Positions 48,864 through 62,460 of a DNA stretch of 64,000 nt are shown here, in pieces; the stretch's first letter is position 1; every line of letters begins with the position of its first letter. The translations under genes and the position numbers were made by a program. The notes under the pieces were generated by a model that searched no databases, was not told where the DNA came from, and saw only the letters and a program-made list of their open reading frames with translations. Origin of the DNA: Selaginella moellendorffii. Taxonomy: Eukaryota > Streptophyta > Lycopodiopsida > Selaginellales > Selaginellaceae. Location of the stretch: assembly GCF_000143415.4 (NCBI RefSeq), contig NW_003314282.1, forward strand, positions 2,036,765-2,100,764, given 5' to 3'.

Positions 48864-49608
48864 TAATTCCATCATGTTGCCATGGAATTTGAGTTGTCAT
48901 CATATAGATTATTGTTAGGTATCCACATGCTATATTGAACTTACTATTATCATATCAGACTCGTCGATGTTATCTGCTATTGTGAGTTGACCACTGTTTT
49001 AGCCTATATTATTGATGCTCACTACAACACCTTCAACAGAACCTACGGAGTCTCGGCCTCTACATGACTCCACAAAGTTTGCAATGCTGACACTTGGTAC
49101 AGACAGACAAAGTTGTGGCACTATAAGCTACTACCTAAAAGCTTACGTTTTCTTCTTAGCATAAGAGATGCTCATCATTGTGGTGGGTCAATAAAAAGAG
49201 ATATGCCAGATGCACTGGGCCTGGGTTGGAACTCAAGTCATCATGTTGTTTCGCATTTCTCTAGCATGACTCCACATTCAAATATATATAACCACAGATA
49301 CCACCTACTCAAAAATAAAATGGACATAACCATAAAGGAAGTGCATAAAGAAAAATAGGCAGCTAGCCTCTTCCCACTCTTTCATGAACTGTGCTCCATG
49401 CACAGTGTGCGAGTGGAATCCCGAATGGGACAGCCTTTCGCCTGATGAGCAGGCCAGGCTCAAGGCTCAGCAGGGCGTGAAATACGTTTGCCTCGACAGC
49501 TTATAGGTGCTCAACTTCGAAACTCTGGAACCGGTTGCCAAGGATGGTGTCACCATTGGCGAAGTTTGCATGCATGGGAACATGGTGTTCAAGGGGTACT
49601 TGAACAAT
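48864..49608 (+). repeat. Duplicated segment R, second copy, with acyl-activating-enzyme fragment
   Basis: Contains VCEWNPEWDSLSPDEQARL and VLNFETLEPVAKDGVTIGEV, i.e. the same acyl-activating-enzyme piece as at 36.1 kb. A TAG stands at the place of the TAA in the first copy. Coding similarity ends at 49608, so the C-terminal domain is absent. Confidence 0.85.
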
Positions 49609-50363
49609 TGTAGAAGAGTTTTCAAGCATGTGATACATATTGCTTGATGTATGCAACACTTCATATTCAAGTATCATGCTAACATTGGCTACACTTCATA
49701 TGCCGTATGGAATTTTATATTAAAATTGATATGGTTAGTTATGTATCATACATAATGAATCATAATTATCTTATGTGTACCTTGTATAATTAGTGTGATT
49801 CACTAACGCCATACAATAGAAAATACAATAGAAGACTTCACTGAACAATCAGAATTTTAAATGCGATATAATGTTATGAGTTATATTTATTATGTTATGA
49901 TGTGTTGGTGATAGAGTGAATTGTAGAAGGGATTTTTAATATAAATATTATATTATGTTTAACTATGTATGTTATCATTATGATTATGTTAAAAATTACA
50001 ATTGCTATTACAACTCTTTGAAGTTACTAAAACATTAGAAATAAACACGATGCTCCCAGCATAGCTGGGACTTTAATCACTAATTTTCTTGGTATTGATT
50101 GGTATGTACCTATACTATTTAGAATTCTAGATTAGTGGATTAACAGTGATATGGATGTATATAATCCAGGATATATACATTATCCTGGATCTAAAATCTA
50201 AGTAGCCGAATTATATAATTGGTTATATAATTTTATATGATCAATATAATCAATATAATTCATTTATGCAATCAATATATAATGCAATATATAGAAAAGG
50301 ATGCAATGCTCAGGCACGAGCTTGAGTACCTGAGAAGCAGAAATGAGCTCGAGCTTTTGAGTC
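49609..50363. other. Very AT-rich stretch, nothing recognised
   Basis: Many short ATATAAT-type repeats between duplicated segments R and L. No coding signal. Confidence 0.4.
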
Positions 50364-50512
50364 TTCAAGCATGAGATTTCATAGGTGGTTATGTTAAAAG
50401 TTTTGAATGTGAAAGTGTGGGAAAGCTTACTCGATTGTAAAAAGTTCAGCCTTTTCTATATCATGATTTTTAAATACATATTCTGTAATTACATTAACCT
50501 CGAAGGATATGC
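50364..50512 (+). repeat. Duplicated segment L, second copy
   Basis: Direct copy of 34673-34824. The next ~50 bp resemble the reverse complement of about 28438-28487, another small dispersed match. Confidence 0.75.
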
Positions 50513-50559
50513 CACTCTCAACTATTTTTTTCCCATGTGTCTTCATCTCCACCATTAAG

Positions 50560-51110
50560 CTCGAAAAGAATCTCGATTGAATATGTTGCCCTTGCTCTTT
50601 TAAATATAGAAGATAGATTTCAGCAAGTAGAATAGCTTTGGTAGGTGTTAGTTCTGTTTAGATCGTCATGCAACGATGCTGTTTCTTATTGATAAGTATT
50701 TTTGGTTTTTTTTCTGTTTTGTATTCAAGCAAACATAGCAATAGCACAATAGAATAGAGATTCTTGTATGTGCAGGTCACTCTTCTGAACTGTTTTCTGC
50801 CTGCATGTTTCCTTTTGAATGTTTTAAGCATTTTTAGGATCATGATCTGGAACGACATATAGACTTTTTTGTTTTTTACCTATTACCTTTACGAGAGAGA
50901 GCAAAACACTAAATAAAATCAAACATGGAAATCATTTCTATGTCCTGAGTTAATGTAAAAATATCATGTACTGAATCAAACCAAGCTCATGGCTTCAAAG
51001 TTGTGTCTATAAACAGTTTATTTAATGCTGTCTTATTCCTTCAGAAATGGCTTTTTTAAAAACAGTTCATGGCTTTGTCTGTAAGAAAGTAGAGTACGCT
51101 GCCATGTAGA
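50560..51110. other. Non-coding stretch
   Basis: No gene features seen. Confidence 0.35.
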
Positions 51111-51114
51111 GCTC

Positions 51115-51340
51115 CAATCCTTGTTCTCCACCACCTCAGCTGCCATGTACTTCGCTGTTGTGATATCTCCTAAAGGTGCTGATCACCACTTTGTCGCACA
51201 TGTTTAGCTTAGAAAGAATGTTGTGGAGCTTGAGATCCTGGTGAACCACGCCTCTCAAATAAATCTATTTGAAGGTCTTTACCAGCTGCTTGATGATTCT
51301 GGCTGCTTTCTCCTCACCAATCTTCTCGCAAATATGCTAT
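51115..51340 (-). pseudogene. Protein-kinase catalytic-core remnant
   Basis: The minus strand reads EKIGEEKAARIIKQLVKTF, a stop, then YLRGVVHQDLKLHNILSKL. This is the region before and through the kinase catalytic loop, with the usual H-R-D as H-Q-D and the N of D-x-x-x-x-N kept. A few further residues resemble the stretch through DFG, but DFG itself is lost. The flanking kinase parts are absent. Confidence 0.65.
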
Positions 51341-51639
51341 ATTTAAAAGACCAAATAATTATGGAATAACGCCTTAAGAAATGAAGGCAATATTTCCACC
51401 AACAAACGTAACCACTCAAGGAAAAATGCCTGTGCCCTGTCCAAAAGGAGACTCGGACAACACCACAAAGTTGGCAAACTTTCCTTGCGTCAGCGACCAA
51501 ACCAAATCCTCCAATGCAGCTGCCTACACAGCCGAGGATGAGTACCTGTGAATCAAAAAACAAGAACTGCATTTCAGTTTCCTCATCTGTTTTCTCTTAC
51601 CCTGCCACTGCGTCCCATGCAGAAATCCTTTCCTCGAGA

Positions 51640-52080
51640 ATCCAGGGATGACTCCAGCCCGAAGGTGTTCTCTCCATGGCAGTGCGGATCCCTCCAACTG
51701 GATTCACTGCTACCACGTTAAGAGAAACCATTCATGTAACGCCAAAGAAAAAGTAATTGACAGGCTTACAGGCCAGTTGGATCCTAGAGCAACCATGCTA
51801 CCGTTTCCAAGGACGGACCAGAGGTTACATGTTCTAAAGCCAGGATCCAGGTTTGAGACTATCTTCAGTAGTTACTTCTTTTTCATTAGCTCCTTTCATC
51901 ATTTCTTTTCTCCATTTAGTCGTTTAGTTTGGTCTTTCCTTGTTCATTTGTCTTCTTTCTTCTCTACTATCCAGCTTACATTATTTGAATGTTCTTTAAT
52001 TTACATGCACATTCTTTTCCAGCTTTCAGGTCATGATTCTACTGCATCAGAGCCTAGGTTATCCTCCAGTGGTCACCTAT
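51640..52080 (+). other. Unassigned two-exon candidate
   Basis: About 51648-51850 reads TPARRCSLHGSADPSNWIHC, then YHVKRNHSCNAKEKVIDRLT and ends KPGSR at a GT donor. After ~180 bp of T-rich sequence a CAG acceptor near 52032 opens a short Ser-rich tail to TAG at about 52080. It is not recognised and could be the end of a gene or a fragment. Confidence 0.3.
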
Positions 52081-52423
52081 AGGAGCAAGCCATGGATTCC
52101 AAGCATACTTTTAGATATACTCGGGATTATTCCAGGGTGTTTAGAGAAGATTCATGAGTCTGAATGATACAACAGATTCCTCTTGGCATTTACAGTGAGA
52201 GACAATGTGTTTGGATGACATCTCGATAGTGCAGTGAGGTTGTGAGCTAGCCTCACAGCACTCTAATCCTTACTCTAAGTGAAAGAGATCATACCCAGAT
52301 CTCACCAAAAGAAACTTCTCCATCGTCTTGTGATCCATTGTTGACTGCTTGTAAATTTCTGTGCCCATAAATAATTTGACCCGGGTCGACCTCACCTGGA
52401 CTGGTTAATAAATCAAATGTAGA

Positions 52424-55400
52424 TCAAAGAACGAATCTAAAACCTTCTGACAGGTGAATGAGTTTGTTGCAGCCACAGCCAGAATCTGTCAAAAAGCTAC
52501 TACTGGAACTAGTTGTAGAACCAGTTGTAGTGAGCAATGGTGAAGCAAATCCTGCAAAAAGTGTCAAGTTTCGGTTACAAAAATAGAGCACACTTATAAA
52601 ACTAAACAGACCTTGCCGAAACGATGAATTCAAGTAGCAATTTCTTGCAGTTTTTGGTCTGCCACAATACCTGGCTTTTGTAGATGTGCTTTCGAGCTCT
52701 TTTCCTCTCAACACCGCTGCTGCCTTGCGTTCCAGTTCTGCAAGGATCTTTAGGTCTTTCGACGCCAGCACTCGCCGTCCAAACAACAGAGGAAATTTTC
52801 CTCTTGAACCATGCTCCAGGCGTACTTTAAACTTGGAAAACAAAATTCTTTGGTCGCGTGTATCTAGTACTCCATAATCAGACTCTAAACAGCCAGTAAT
52901 GCCAGTTTCATTGACTTCTCGTTCACCTGGCAGTTCTTTTCCTGGTATTGACTTGCTGTCCTCTTGTCTCCTAGTCTCTTTGCAAGCTGGCGATTCTTCT
53001 CTTGACACTAGTATATGCTCGTTGATTGATTCTTTGTTTGCTGCGGCCCCTTCACCGTCACTGTAATTTTTGTGTAGGTCCCCGTGCCATACCAAAGTCT
53101 CCGCCTCTTCCAAATTCAATACTCTGGTGGACCTTTGAGGCTCAATATAATCTACACGTTATGGATAACGGTCAATGAGCACGCTTTTCTAAACGTTTTA
53201 CTACCTCTATTTATTACTGGTGGAACGTTTTGTTTGCATCTCCAAATGCTCCATATCTTCAATATTTAACGATCTTCCACTAGAAAGTGAACACCTTTCA
53301 ATGCTTTGAACCAGGTCTGTAACAAAACGCCATTCAGATATTGTCAACACTTTCTCTGACCTTGAATGCCTTCCATGCGATATCTCGGGCTTGACTGGTT
53401 AGGGAATTGAGCCAGCTGGCCTTTTTTCGATTTATACACTGGATACAAAAAACAGTTAAGGCAAATAATTTTTCCACAGCATACTTTGATCATCTTCATC
53501 CACATTTTCCGTGTTACATGGAATTTGAATTGTCCTCTCGGAAAGCCCAGCGAGTTCTAGATAAAATTGCAGAGTTCTAGTATTTAACAATGATCAAAAG
53601 TGAATATGCACGTACCGTTCTTGGTTTCGTCCAAGTACCTCAGGATATTATCAGAGTGCTGTATAGTTGAAGGATGCAATGGTGGCGAGTTTCTTGTTCT
53701 GGCCTTTTCCGTTGTTATTAGGAGCGGACATACCAAGTCCCTTCCGCTGGATTTTGTATGAGCTGCTATGGAAGGAATAGGCATCAAGACTGCCTCAATC
53801 TGTGCTTCGCGTCCAGGACTAGAAACAGGAGAACTAGGAGTTGAAGGTGACGAAGAACTAGTCTCATTTACAGTCTGGATTTCTTTCCCATGAAACGCCG
53901 CAAACTGTTGCCCTGATGATGATGGTTCACCAGCATAAGTCTGTCTGGAAAGTTCAGAATATAACTGAGACTGGATCGGTTGCTGTATCATAGGTATAAC
54001 TACAGGAATTGGAACAGGTAAAATAACGGGTAGTCTCTCCTCAAAAACATTTGAGATTTGCAACCCAACCGTTCTCTGGACCTTCAGGGACGGTCTCCTG
54101 AGCCCTACAGGAATGTTCTGAATGCTACTGTGATCACTGCTAGATGCAACGGCAGATGCACTAGCTGCTTCACATTTTACGTGAGCTTCTTGTCCCAATG
54201 GCTCTACCTCCTTTAATTTCTTTGGAAAACGTGAAACTTCAGTTTCCGATCTGTTACATAATAAAAGAAGACATGGCTAAAAAGCTCAATGAGAAGTTTA
54301 CCTTTCTATCGACTGGCGGTCTACAATTTCCACAGTGAGTTTTAGATCCGGCCTCGTGATCGATGTAACGTGTTGAACACCGGGAGATGAACCAAAACCG
54401 TGACTTACCTCCTGTAAAATCGCTGGGGCAATTGCTGATATCGGGGAAGGCGGTATAGGAATGTTGGAAGGCTGCGTAGCATATGAAGTACAAGCTTCAG
54501 CTGAAAAGTTATCTTTGACCCTGTTCTCTTCTTCCAATAAGTTCTTTAGTAAAACTTCCACCACCGACCGTTTGTAGAGTTCTTCTTCGAGGCTCTTTTT
54601 ATAAGGGACTTCCGGCTTACAAACTAGACTGCTAGGACCAGGCAAAGTTATACGGTCAACCACGTGGAAGGAGTCAACCGGAAAGCTAGAAGATTCAACT
54701 CCTCTCCTTGTGACAGTCTGGGTGCAAGTAGCCAAAGCTTGATCTTTGACAAGCCCCTTCCCTCGGCCCTCGTGATTGTCTGTGGTTTGGTTCTCACTTA
54801 TCTGGAGAAATTGGTCCTGTCTCACGTACTGTTTACTTGAGCCTTTCACTTTCTGTGTCTGAGATGCAATAATTCTTTCCTTATCCGGATCTGCTCCTTT
54901 TTTATCCAACTCACTGATGCAAAAATCCCCAACCACGACCCAGTCTAGTTTTCGCTTGTCAGAAACTCTTTCCTGTGTTTCAGTGTCGTTTGTTATGTGC
55001 AGCGGTGGCTCACCCCTTGAAGTCTCAACTGGAGAATGCAAAGGTTTATAGTCACATTTTTCTCCTTTAAAAACATTGCGTCCTTTTCTCTTCAGGTCTA
55101 CACTGTCGTCTTTGTTCCGGTGACTGTGCTGTTGGCTTAAAGCATTTGATAACCAGTTGTATTGCTTCCCAGATTTAAATATGGAGTCTGGAGGTCGTAC
55201 ACTTAGTCTTTTGACTGCCCTGGAAAGGTTAAACATATCAGGCTCCTCTTCCTTCTCCAAGTCCTGAAGGATGTCAGCTGTTTGTTTGTTCACAGTCATA
55301 CGCCTCACCCATGCCGGTACTGTTCCCTTATTGTTAAGATTTGTACTTTCTTCCCCGATAGCAGCAAATGTGTTCAACTTTTTGACGCGACCCTCCAAGT

Positions 55401-57454
55401 GTTTTTGAGATTTGTACATTAATGGCTGAATCTTACCAGAATTCGAGCGAAGAAGTTTGGATCCAGATTCTCGACCAGGAGATCTTGTTGTGCGTGAGCG
55501 CTTGGATCCCAAAGCATTCATCTGGGCGTTTGTGTCGGAATTTAACACCTTTTCAAGGTCAAAACTTCCGAAGGAAATCGATAAATGCTCCTGTTGGAAC
55601 CTCTCCAGCTGAGTTCTCTCCACAGTAAATTGCCCGAGTTCCTGCAACAACCAAACCAGAATAAAAATAAGAAGAACAAAGACATAGCTAGCACCGTGCA
55701 CCTCGTAAATGCGCTCGTAATCAAATTCTTTTTCGAATTTCATTTTCTCTTTGCCTTTCCTCTTGTTATCCACATTATTTTTATCTCTTCCTAAATTGTC
55801 ACTCGGTTTCCTTGCAGTAGGTTGGTCTTTGTAAGCCCCTGTGGTTTCCTTGAAATCTTCTGATGGAATTATCTACAGCCAGACAACACTTAGAAATTTG
55901 AGCAATAAATGAACCAGATATACCTGGGGACTGCTGCTACACTCTCCATTCCCTTGTGGAGGAATAGGATCTCTTGCAAAAGCCTCTAGTATCCTGCATC
56001 CTGTCAGAAGGTCCCCAACTTTCTCTCGACATCTCTCCATAAACTCATCGTTCAAATGCGTTCGTCGCACTAACGGTGGTTCCACAGCTTTGCCTTTATT
56101 GACTAATCTTCCAAGATACTTCTTCTGCTTCTTTGACGAAACATCACACTGGTCGCCTGGATCAGACATTTGTGTTAATTTGGTCCCTGAGATAGCGTTG
56201 TTATGGTTTGGAATTGAAAATGTCGGTACTTCATCTGGAAGGACGCATTGGATTTCTTTATTTTCAGCACAAGGTTCTTCGCATTGAGTTTCTTTCGCCT
56301 GTGCACAAGAGTGTATACGCAAATCATATTGAATCAAGCTTACCGGTCTTTGTTCAAGTATGCTTGTAATTTCCCTAGAAAGCTCTTCAGTAATTTGAGA
56401 TTCCGGTCGAGCTTTCACTTCAGACCCATTAACGGGCTTTAAATTTATGCAACCTTTCCTTTTAACAGGGGCGGTGATGTCTGTGAGAGCATGAGATGTT
56501 AATGCGGATACAACTTCTTCCAAGTAGGCATGTGCCTCGTTTGTTCCGGACTCGACTATTGTGGATCCAAAAACAAGGCTATTAACAGGTTTCCCTGTGT
56601 CTAGTTTCTGCTTATAAAAAATTAGACAGATGCTTAAGAGAGCATGATAAACCCAACCTCAAGAATGTTTTTAATTTTCCCTGTCAAACGTTTTCTTGTG
56701 ACTGGCTTTATGTATTGTCGACCGGCCTTTTTCAGCGATTCAGATGGATAGTCAACTATTTTTTCTGGTGATGATACTCCGGTATCTTTAATGTGAATGT
56801 TCATAGAGCTCGACGCAAGCACCATCTCTCCAGCAGGGAAACGCACTGAACTACTGCTGTTTCCGTCACTTCTTGGCGTGGGCTCTCTTGGCGACTTACT
56901 CGGGGGCAAAGTTACTCGAGGAATATCTGAGATAACATCTTCGTTCCTGCATTCCTCAACGAAAACTTGTCCCTGGTTTGCAGTGAATAAAGTAGTGGTA
57001 GTTATACGAACTCTTGGAGAAGCTTTGCTGGAATCGCCAGCCTCCACATTGCTTTTGCAGTCAGTTGGTTCTTTTGATTCAGGAAAGCAGTCCCAGGCTT
57101 TGACAGTAGACTTGGACAATTCCTGCTTTGTCTCCTCCAAGCATCCAATAGAATCCCACACCGACTGTTTCTCGTTGCAGCTATCCGAATCAGTGGCGGC
57201 AGCATTCTGTGAGAAGTTCGGGGTCCTAATGCTATCGATCTCGTTCTGAAACCTGTGATACTCGGCCCTAAGCTTGTCCAGGCCAAACTCTTTCTTCTTT
57301 CTGCAATCGCTAACACAATAATTTTTTTAAAACCAAATTTGCGTAGGCTTACTTCAGCATAATGCATCAGCTCCTTTCGTAAAATAATGGCTGATTGCAC
57401 TGCGAGGCATGACCAGAAGTTTCTCTTTCTGCACTTTCTGTAACACTCTCCCAT
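52424..57454 (-). CDS. Large unidentified Ser-rich, coiled-coil protein (about 1488 aa)
   Basis: Twelve minus-strand exons join in frame to 1489 codons: 57353-57454, 56658-57296, 56344-56607, 55924-56298, 55702-55872, 54302-55641, 53612-54250, 53485-53576, 53361-53438, 53218-53316, 52612-53151, 52424-52551. The N-terminus is basic and helical (KKEFGLDKLRAEYHRFQNEI). The middle is Ser/Thr/Pro/Glu-rich and probably disordered, with islands such as PAWVRRMTVNKQTADILQDL, LEEELYKRSVVEVLLKNLLE and RLPVILPVPIPVVIPMIQQP. The C-terminus has a Ser/Thr run and CGCNKLIHLSEGFRF. The acceptor at 57297 is the weakest junction (CAGAAAG|AAG). Family unknown. Its size and make-up recall centriole/basal-body scaffolds (for example TALPID3), but I found no diagnostic motif. 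It starts about 205 bp after the SPATA4-like gene on the same strand. Confidence 0.65.
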
Positions 57455-57658
57455 TGGTGCAAGAACATCCTGCTAAGAGCCCTAAAGACAAAATGGCGGG
57501 AAAGAGTTTAAGGGGCAAGAAAAACCAGACTATTTTTGTCGTTTCGCAACCGAGCTTGAAACTTGCTAAATCATTTTCAGACTTGAGATTGGCGATATCT
57601 ATTGGTAATGAAAGAATCTACTAGAGCTTTTGATAATTTTTTTCATGTTTGACACAGG

Positions 57659-59224
<1,566 letters not shown>

Positions 59225-60461
59225 CGCCTCTGGCCCGGCGGTTGCCACATGACGCTAAACCCTATTTGAGTATATAATAAAATACTATAGATTGAATTGG
59301 ACTCTCATCCCAATCGCGCGCAATCTTGAGCTAGAGAGAGCCATGCAAAAGTGGATGTCCAATAGATTGTCTAAGGCAGGAACAGTGATCCTAAAATATG
59401 GACCTTTTTGCTCATACTAAAAAAGAAATTAATAAAAGATATAGCTTGAGAAGTAAACCTTCTTCTGGCTGTTCATTTGCATCCTTTGCAGCCGTAGTAC
59501 CTCTTCTCATCTTCAAGCTCCAGAAAAGTGAGAAGAGGTAGTTGTGGCTTGTTGGTGGCCCAAGAGGTTGTTTAAGGAGTAGATTTTCTTGTTGCTAAAA
59601 TAAGAATTGTCAGACTTCTTAAGATGGATCATTCTATGTGGGTGGAAAGAGTGTGGGAAGAGGCTATATTCTTTTTTATGTAGTTTATGTCTTATCTTCT
59701 TTTTTAAGAGGTTGTCTCTTGATGGCCTTTCCCTTTGAAACTTGTCATGCCATCAAGAACTTCAAAGAAAACCTTGTTGGGCCAAAAGACAATCGTTGGA
59801 TGAATGAAAGACTGTTTCTATCACCAAAATTGTATGTGTCAAGTGACCAATGGTTCCATTTTTTCTAATACTTCATTTTGCTGCTTGGTAGAATGGACAT
59901 GAGACTAGAGAACTAGCTTTTTGGCCAGCCGCATGAAACATTTTACTGGGAAAGCTCAAAGTTGCTCTTTCTTTGTACTTCTCTAACAAGAACAGTGTTC
60001 GGAGTGTCATGGCGTGAAATGAACGACGGTGTACGATACAACATTCCAAGGTAATCTGGCAGAATTAAGCGGATTTGCTAACACATTCGGATTACTACGG
60101 GTCATGAGACCAGAGCTCTACTTTGTTATCGAGTTATTGAGCTCTTGAGTTGCATCTTGCTGAGAACGATGCTGAAGGGATAGGTGAGTAGTATTGAGTT
60201 ATACTCAAGAGTTTCTTATAGATCAAAATCAATGGGGATATTGTTAGTTAATCAGGTATGGTTTTCTTATTGTCGGTTTTCTTATTGTCTAGCCGGTGTG
60301 AGGTTTCCTTGGAAAAACCGACCATTCCGTTTGTTTGAAAGGACTCTGTCCGTTGTTCATCCGGAACGAGGCCAAGGAGAAAATGGGAGGAGGAAACAAG
60401 TGGCATTCCTGTGTCGGAGACATCGAGTCTCAGGAGTGACTCTGGTTTTGGCTGGATGTGA

Positions 60462-60510
<49 letters not shown>

Positions 60511-60950
60511 ACTCTAATTCTCTATTTTTAATGGTTAGGCTCGGGAGGAAAACTATATTGAACACTTATCCTAGCTTGAGTTGTTCACAAGACTCCATAT
60601 CTGGAGCAGATTATGCGTTATAGGCACCTGGATCCACCCCTTTGCAATTGAGTTTAGATATTTCTTTCATTTATTCATTATGATCCATGGGAATACTCTC
60701 GGGTTTGGGCTTTCTTAATGGTGGAATGGAGAAGCAGCTATAATGGCCCTCGCCCCAACTGGTGGAAGAAATGGATGCATCCCACTGCCAGGCTGATGGA
60801 GAGCCTACTCGTTTACCACCCAAGTTGTTCTTGACCTATGTTTTAAAAGATAGGTGTCTCATGATGGGGGAGCGGATCTCCTTCCCCTAGGTGTCTACTA
60901 CCGTCTCTACAAGCACTAAGGGTAGCTCAAGTATACTGGTGACTATCTTG
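59225..60950. other. Intergenic stretch
   Basis: Holds the likely promoter of the SPATA4-like gene at its left edge and the (CT)n microsatellite. No coding family was recognised. Confidence 0.4.
60463..60509. repeat. (CT)n microsatellite
   Basis: About 23 CT dinucleotides in a row. Confidence 0.95.
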
Positions 60951-61039
60951 TAGTGCTGCTTGAAGAATGGAGGTGCCTGCTTGACTTGTAATCTTGTAGT
61001 TTTCTTTTGCTCGTTTAACTGTCACTTCTTCTTGGTTTC

Positions 61040-62460
61040 TGGTACAATCGAGTGGGTTTTTACAAGGCGTTTCTGTTCTGGCAGCCCACCGTCCTGGCTG
61101 CCACACCAGAGGTATGGAAATTCGTGCTCTCCAAAGACAGCTTTGAGACTGGATGGCCAGAGAGCGCTGTTGCGCTCATGGGACGAAATTTGTTTGCGGG
61201 ATTAACTGGAGGGAGTCACTTGAAGCTCCGGAAGGTTACCAAGCACGCTGTGAACAATCCCAAAGCTCTCAAGCAGTATGTTCCCCTCATCGTCAACAAC
61301 ATAAAAGCGTGCCTTGCAAGTTGATCTACACAGTACATGATCATTCTTCTTACCAAGATGAGAAGGGTTACTTCCTCTTTGCGTTAGTTTTCTTGTTGAT
61401 ACTGGTTTTTCTGATATGACAGTTCACGTTTCTAACTGTCCTCTACCTTTATATGGGAAAGACTCCAGTCTCGACGGGAATGAGACTTTCTCCTTGTACT
61501 ACATTGTCAACCAAGGCATTCAGGCTCTCTTCATCAACTTCCCCGGCACTGCCTACAACAAAGCCTTGAAGGTAAAAGCCATACGCATTGTCCTACACAG
61601 CTTTGTGATGTTTTTCCCATTTTCAGGTGAGGTGAAAGCTCATCAAGCTTATCCAGGACGTGATCAACCAGTGAAGAGCTTCTGAAAAGCTGTAGAAAAC
61701 AAGAATTCTTTTGTTGCTCATGGATCAGCTGGATGACAAAGGAGAGGCTCTGGAAGACGCTCAAAATCATAGACGTGCTCAACATGTACATGAACGCTGG
61801 TCACGACTCGACAGCTCATGGCATCAAGTGGCTGATGATTTCTTAAAGCAAAATCCTGATGTGCTTGAGAAAGTAAAGGTAAGCCTTTGCAGTTTCATAC
61901 AAACTTTCCTTCATATAATTTTTCTTCTTTAGGCTGAGCAAAATGACATTTCTAAAAGCATTTCAGAAGGGGAAATGCTCAACCTTTTAGACATCAAAAG
62001 CATGTGCTACCTATCTAGTGTCAGTGCTGGCCATTTTCCCCTATTTTCATTCCTGAATTTGTCTTTTCTTTTTGCAGGTTGCCGATTAAACACTACGACT
62101 TGCAAATATATCTCCAATGGTCTTTAGAAGAGCCTGGGTAGCGTTGAGTTTAATGGTGAGTGTGCATCTTCTTTCAAGTGATTTTCAAGTGATTTGGCAT
62201 GCGGAAAGACAAGTACACATGGATCCATACATCCACCCCGACCCAGAAAAGTTTGATCCAGAGTGCTGCGAGGTACAAAATTCTCAGCCATTCTCTGTAA
62301 CTCTAGCTGGGGTTTTTCACTAGAAATATGGAACATCTCCATCACGTTCATACCCTTCGGGATTGAAAATCGGACTTGTCCTGGTAACGAGCTTGCCAAA
62401 CTTCAATTCAAATCTTCAATGTCATCCATTACTTCATTACTGACTTCATTACTGTAAAGA
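61040..62460 (+). pseudogene. Cytochrome P450 (CYP85 clan, kaurenoic-acid-oxidase-like), broken
   Basis: P450 blocks in order: 61049-61322 FYKAFLFWQPTVLAATPEVW, DSFETGWPESAVALMGRN; 61460-61571 NQGIQALFINFPGTAYNKAL; 61627-61770 KLIKLIQDVINQ with TGA, TGA and TAG interrupting, then LLLMDQLDDKGEALEDAQ; 61770-61880 after a frameshift, NMYMNAGHDSTAHGIKWL (the I-helix oxygen-binding motif) to KQNPDVLEKVK; about 62195-62275 HAERQVHMDPYIHPDPEKFD (the PERF region); and 62335-62400 the heme site PFGIENRTCPGNELAKL. The cysteine ligand survives (TGT 62377-62379), but the usual glycines before it are altered. The N-terminal membrane anchor and ExxR helix are missing. The block order fits gibberellin-pathway P450s (CYP88-like), but subfamily is inference. 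Confidence 0.85.

Noticed and set aside
51279-51572. Minus-strand frame with hydrophobic start, possible transporter
   Set aside because: No recognisable transporter motif, and its end overlaps the kinase remnant in another frame.
60184-60565. Frames over the (CT)n tract
   Set aside because: The Ser-Leu or Arg-Glu runs come from the microsatellite.
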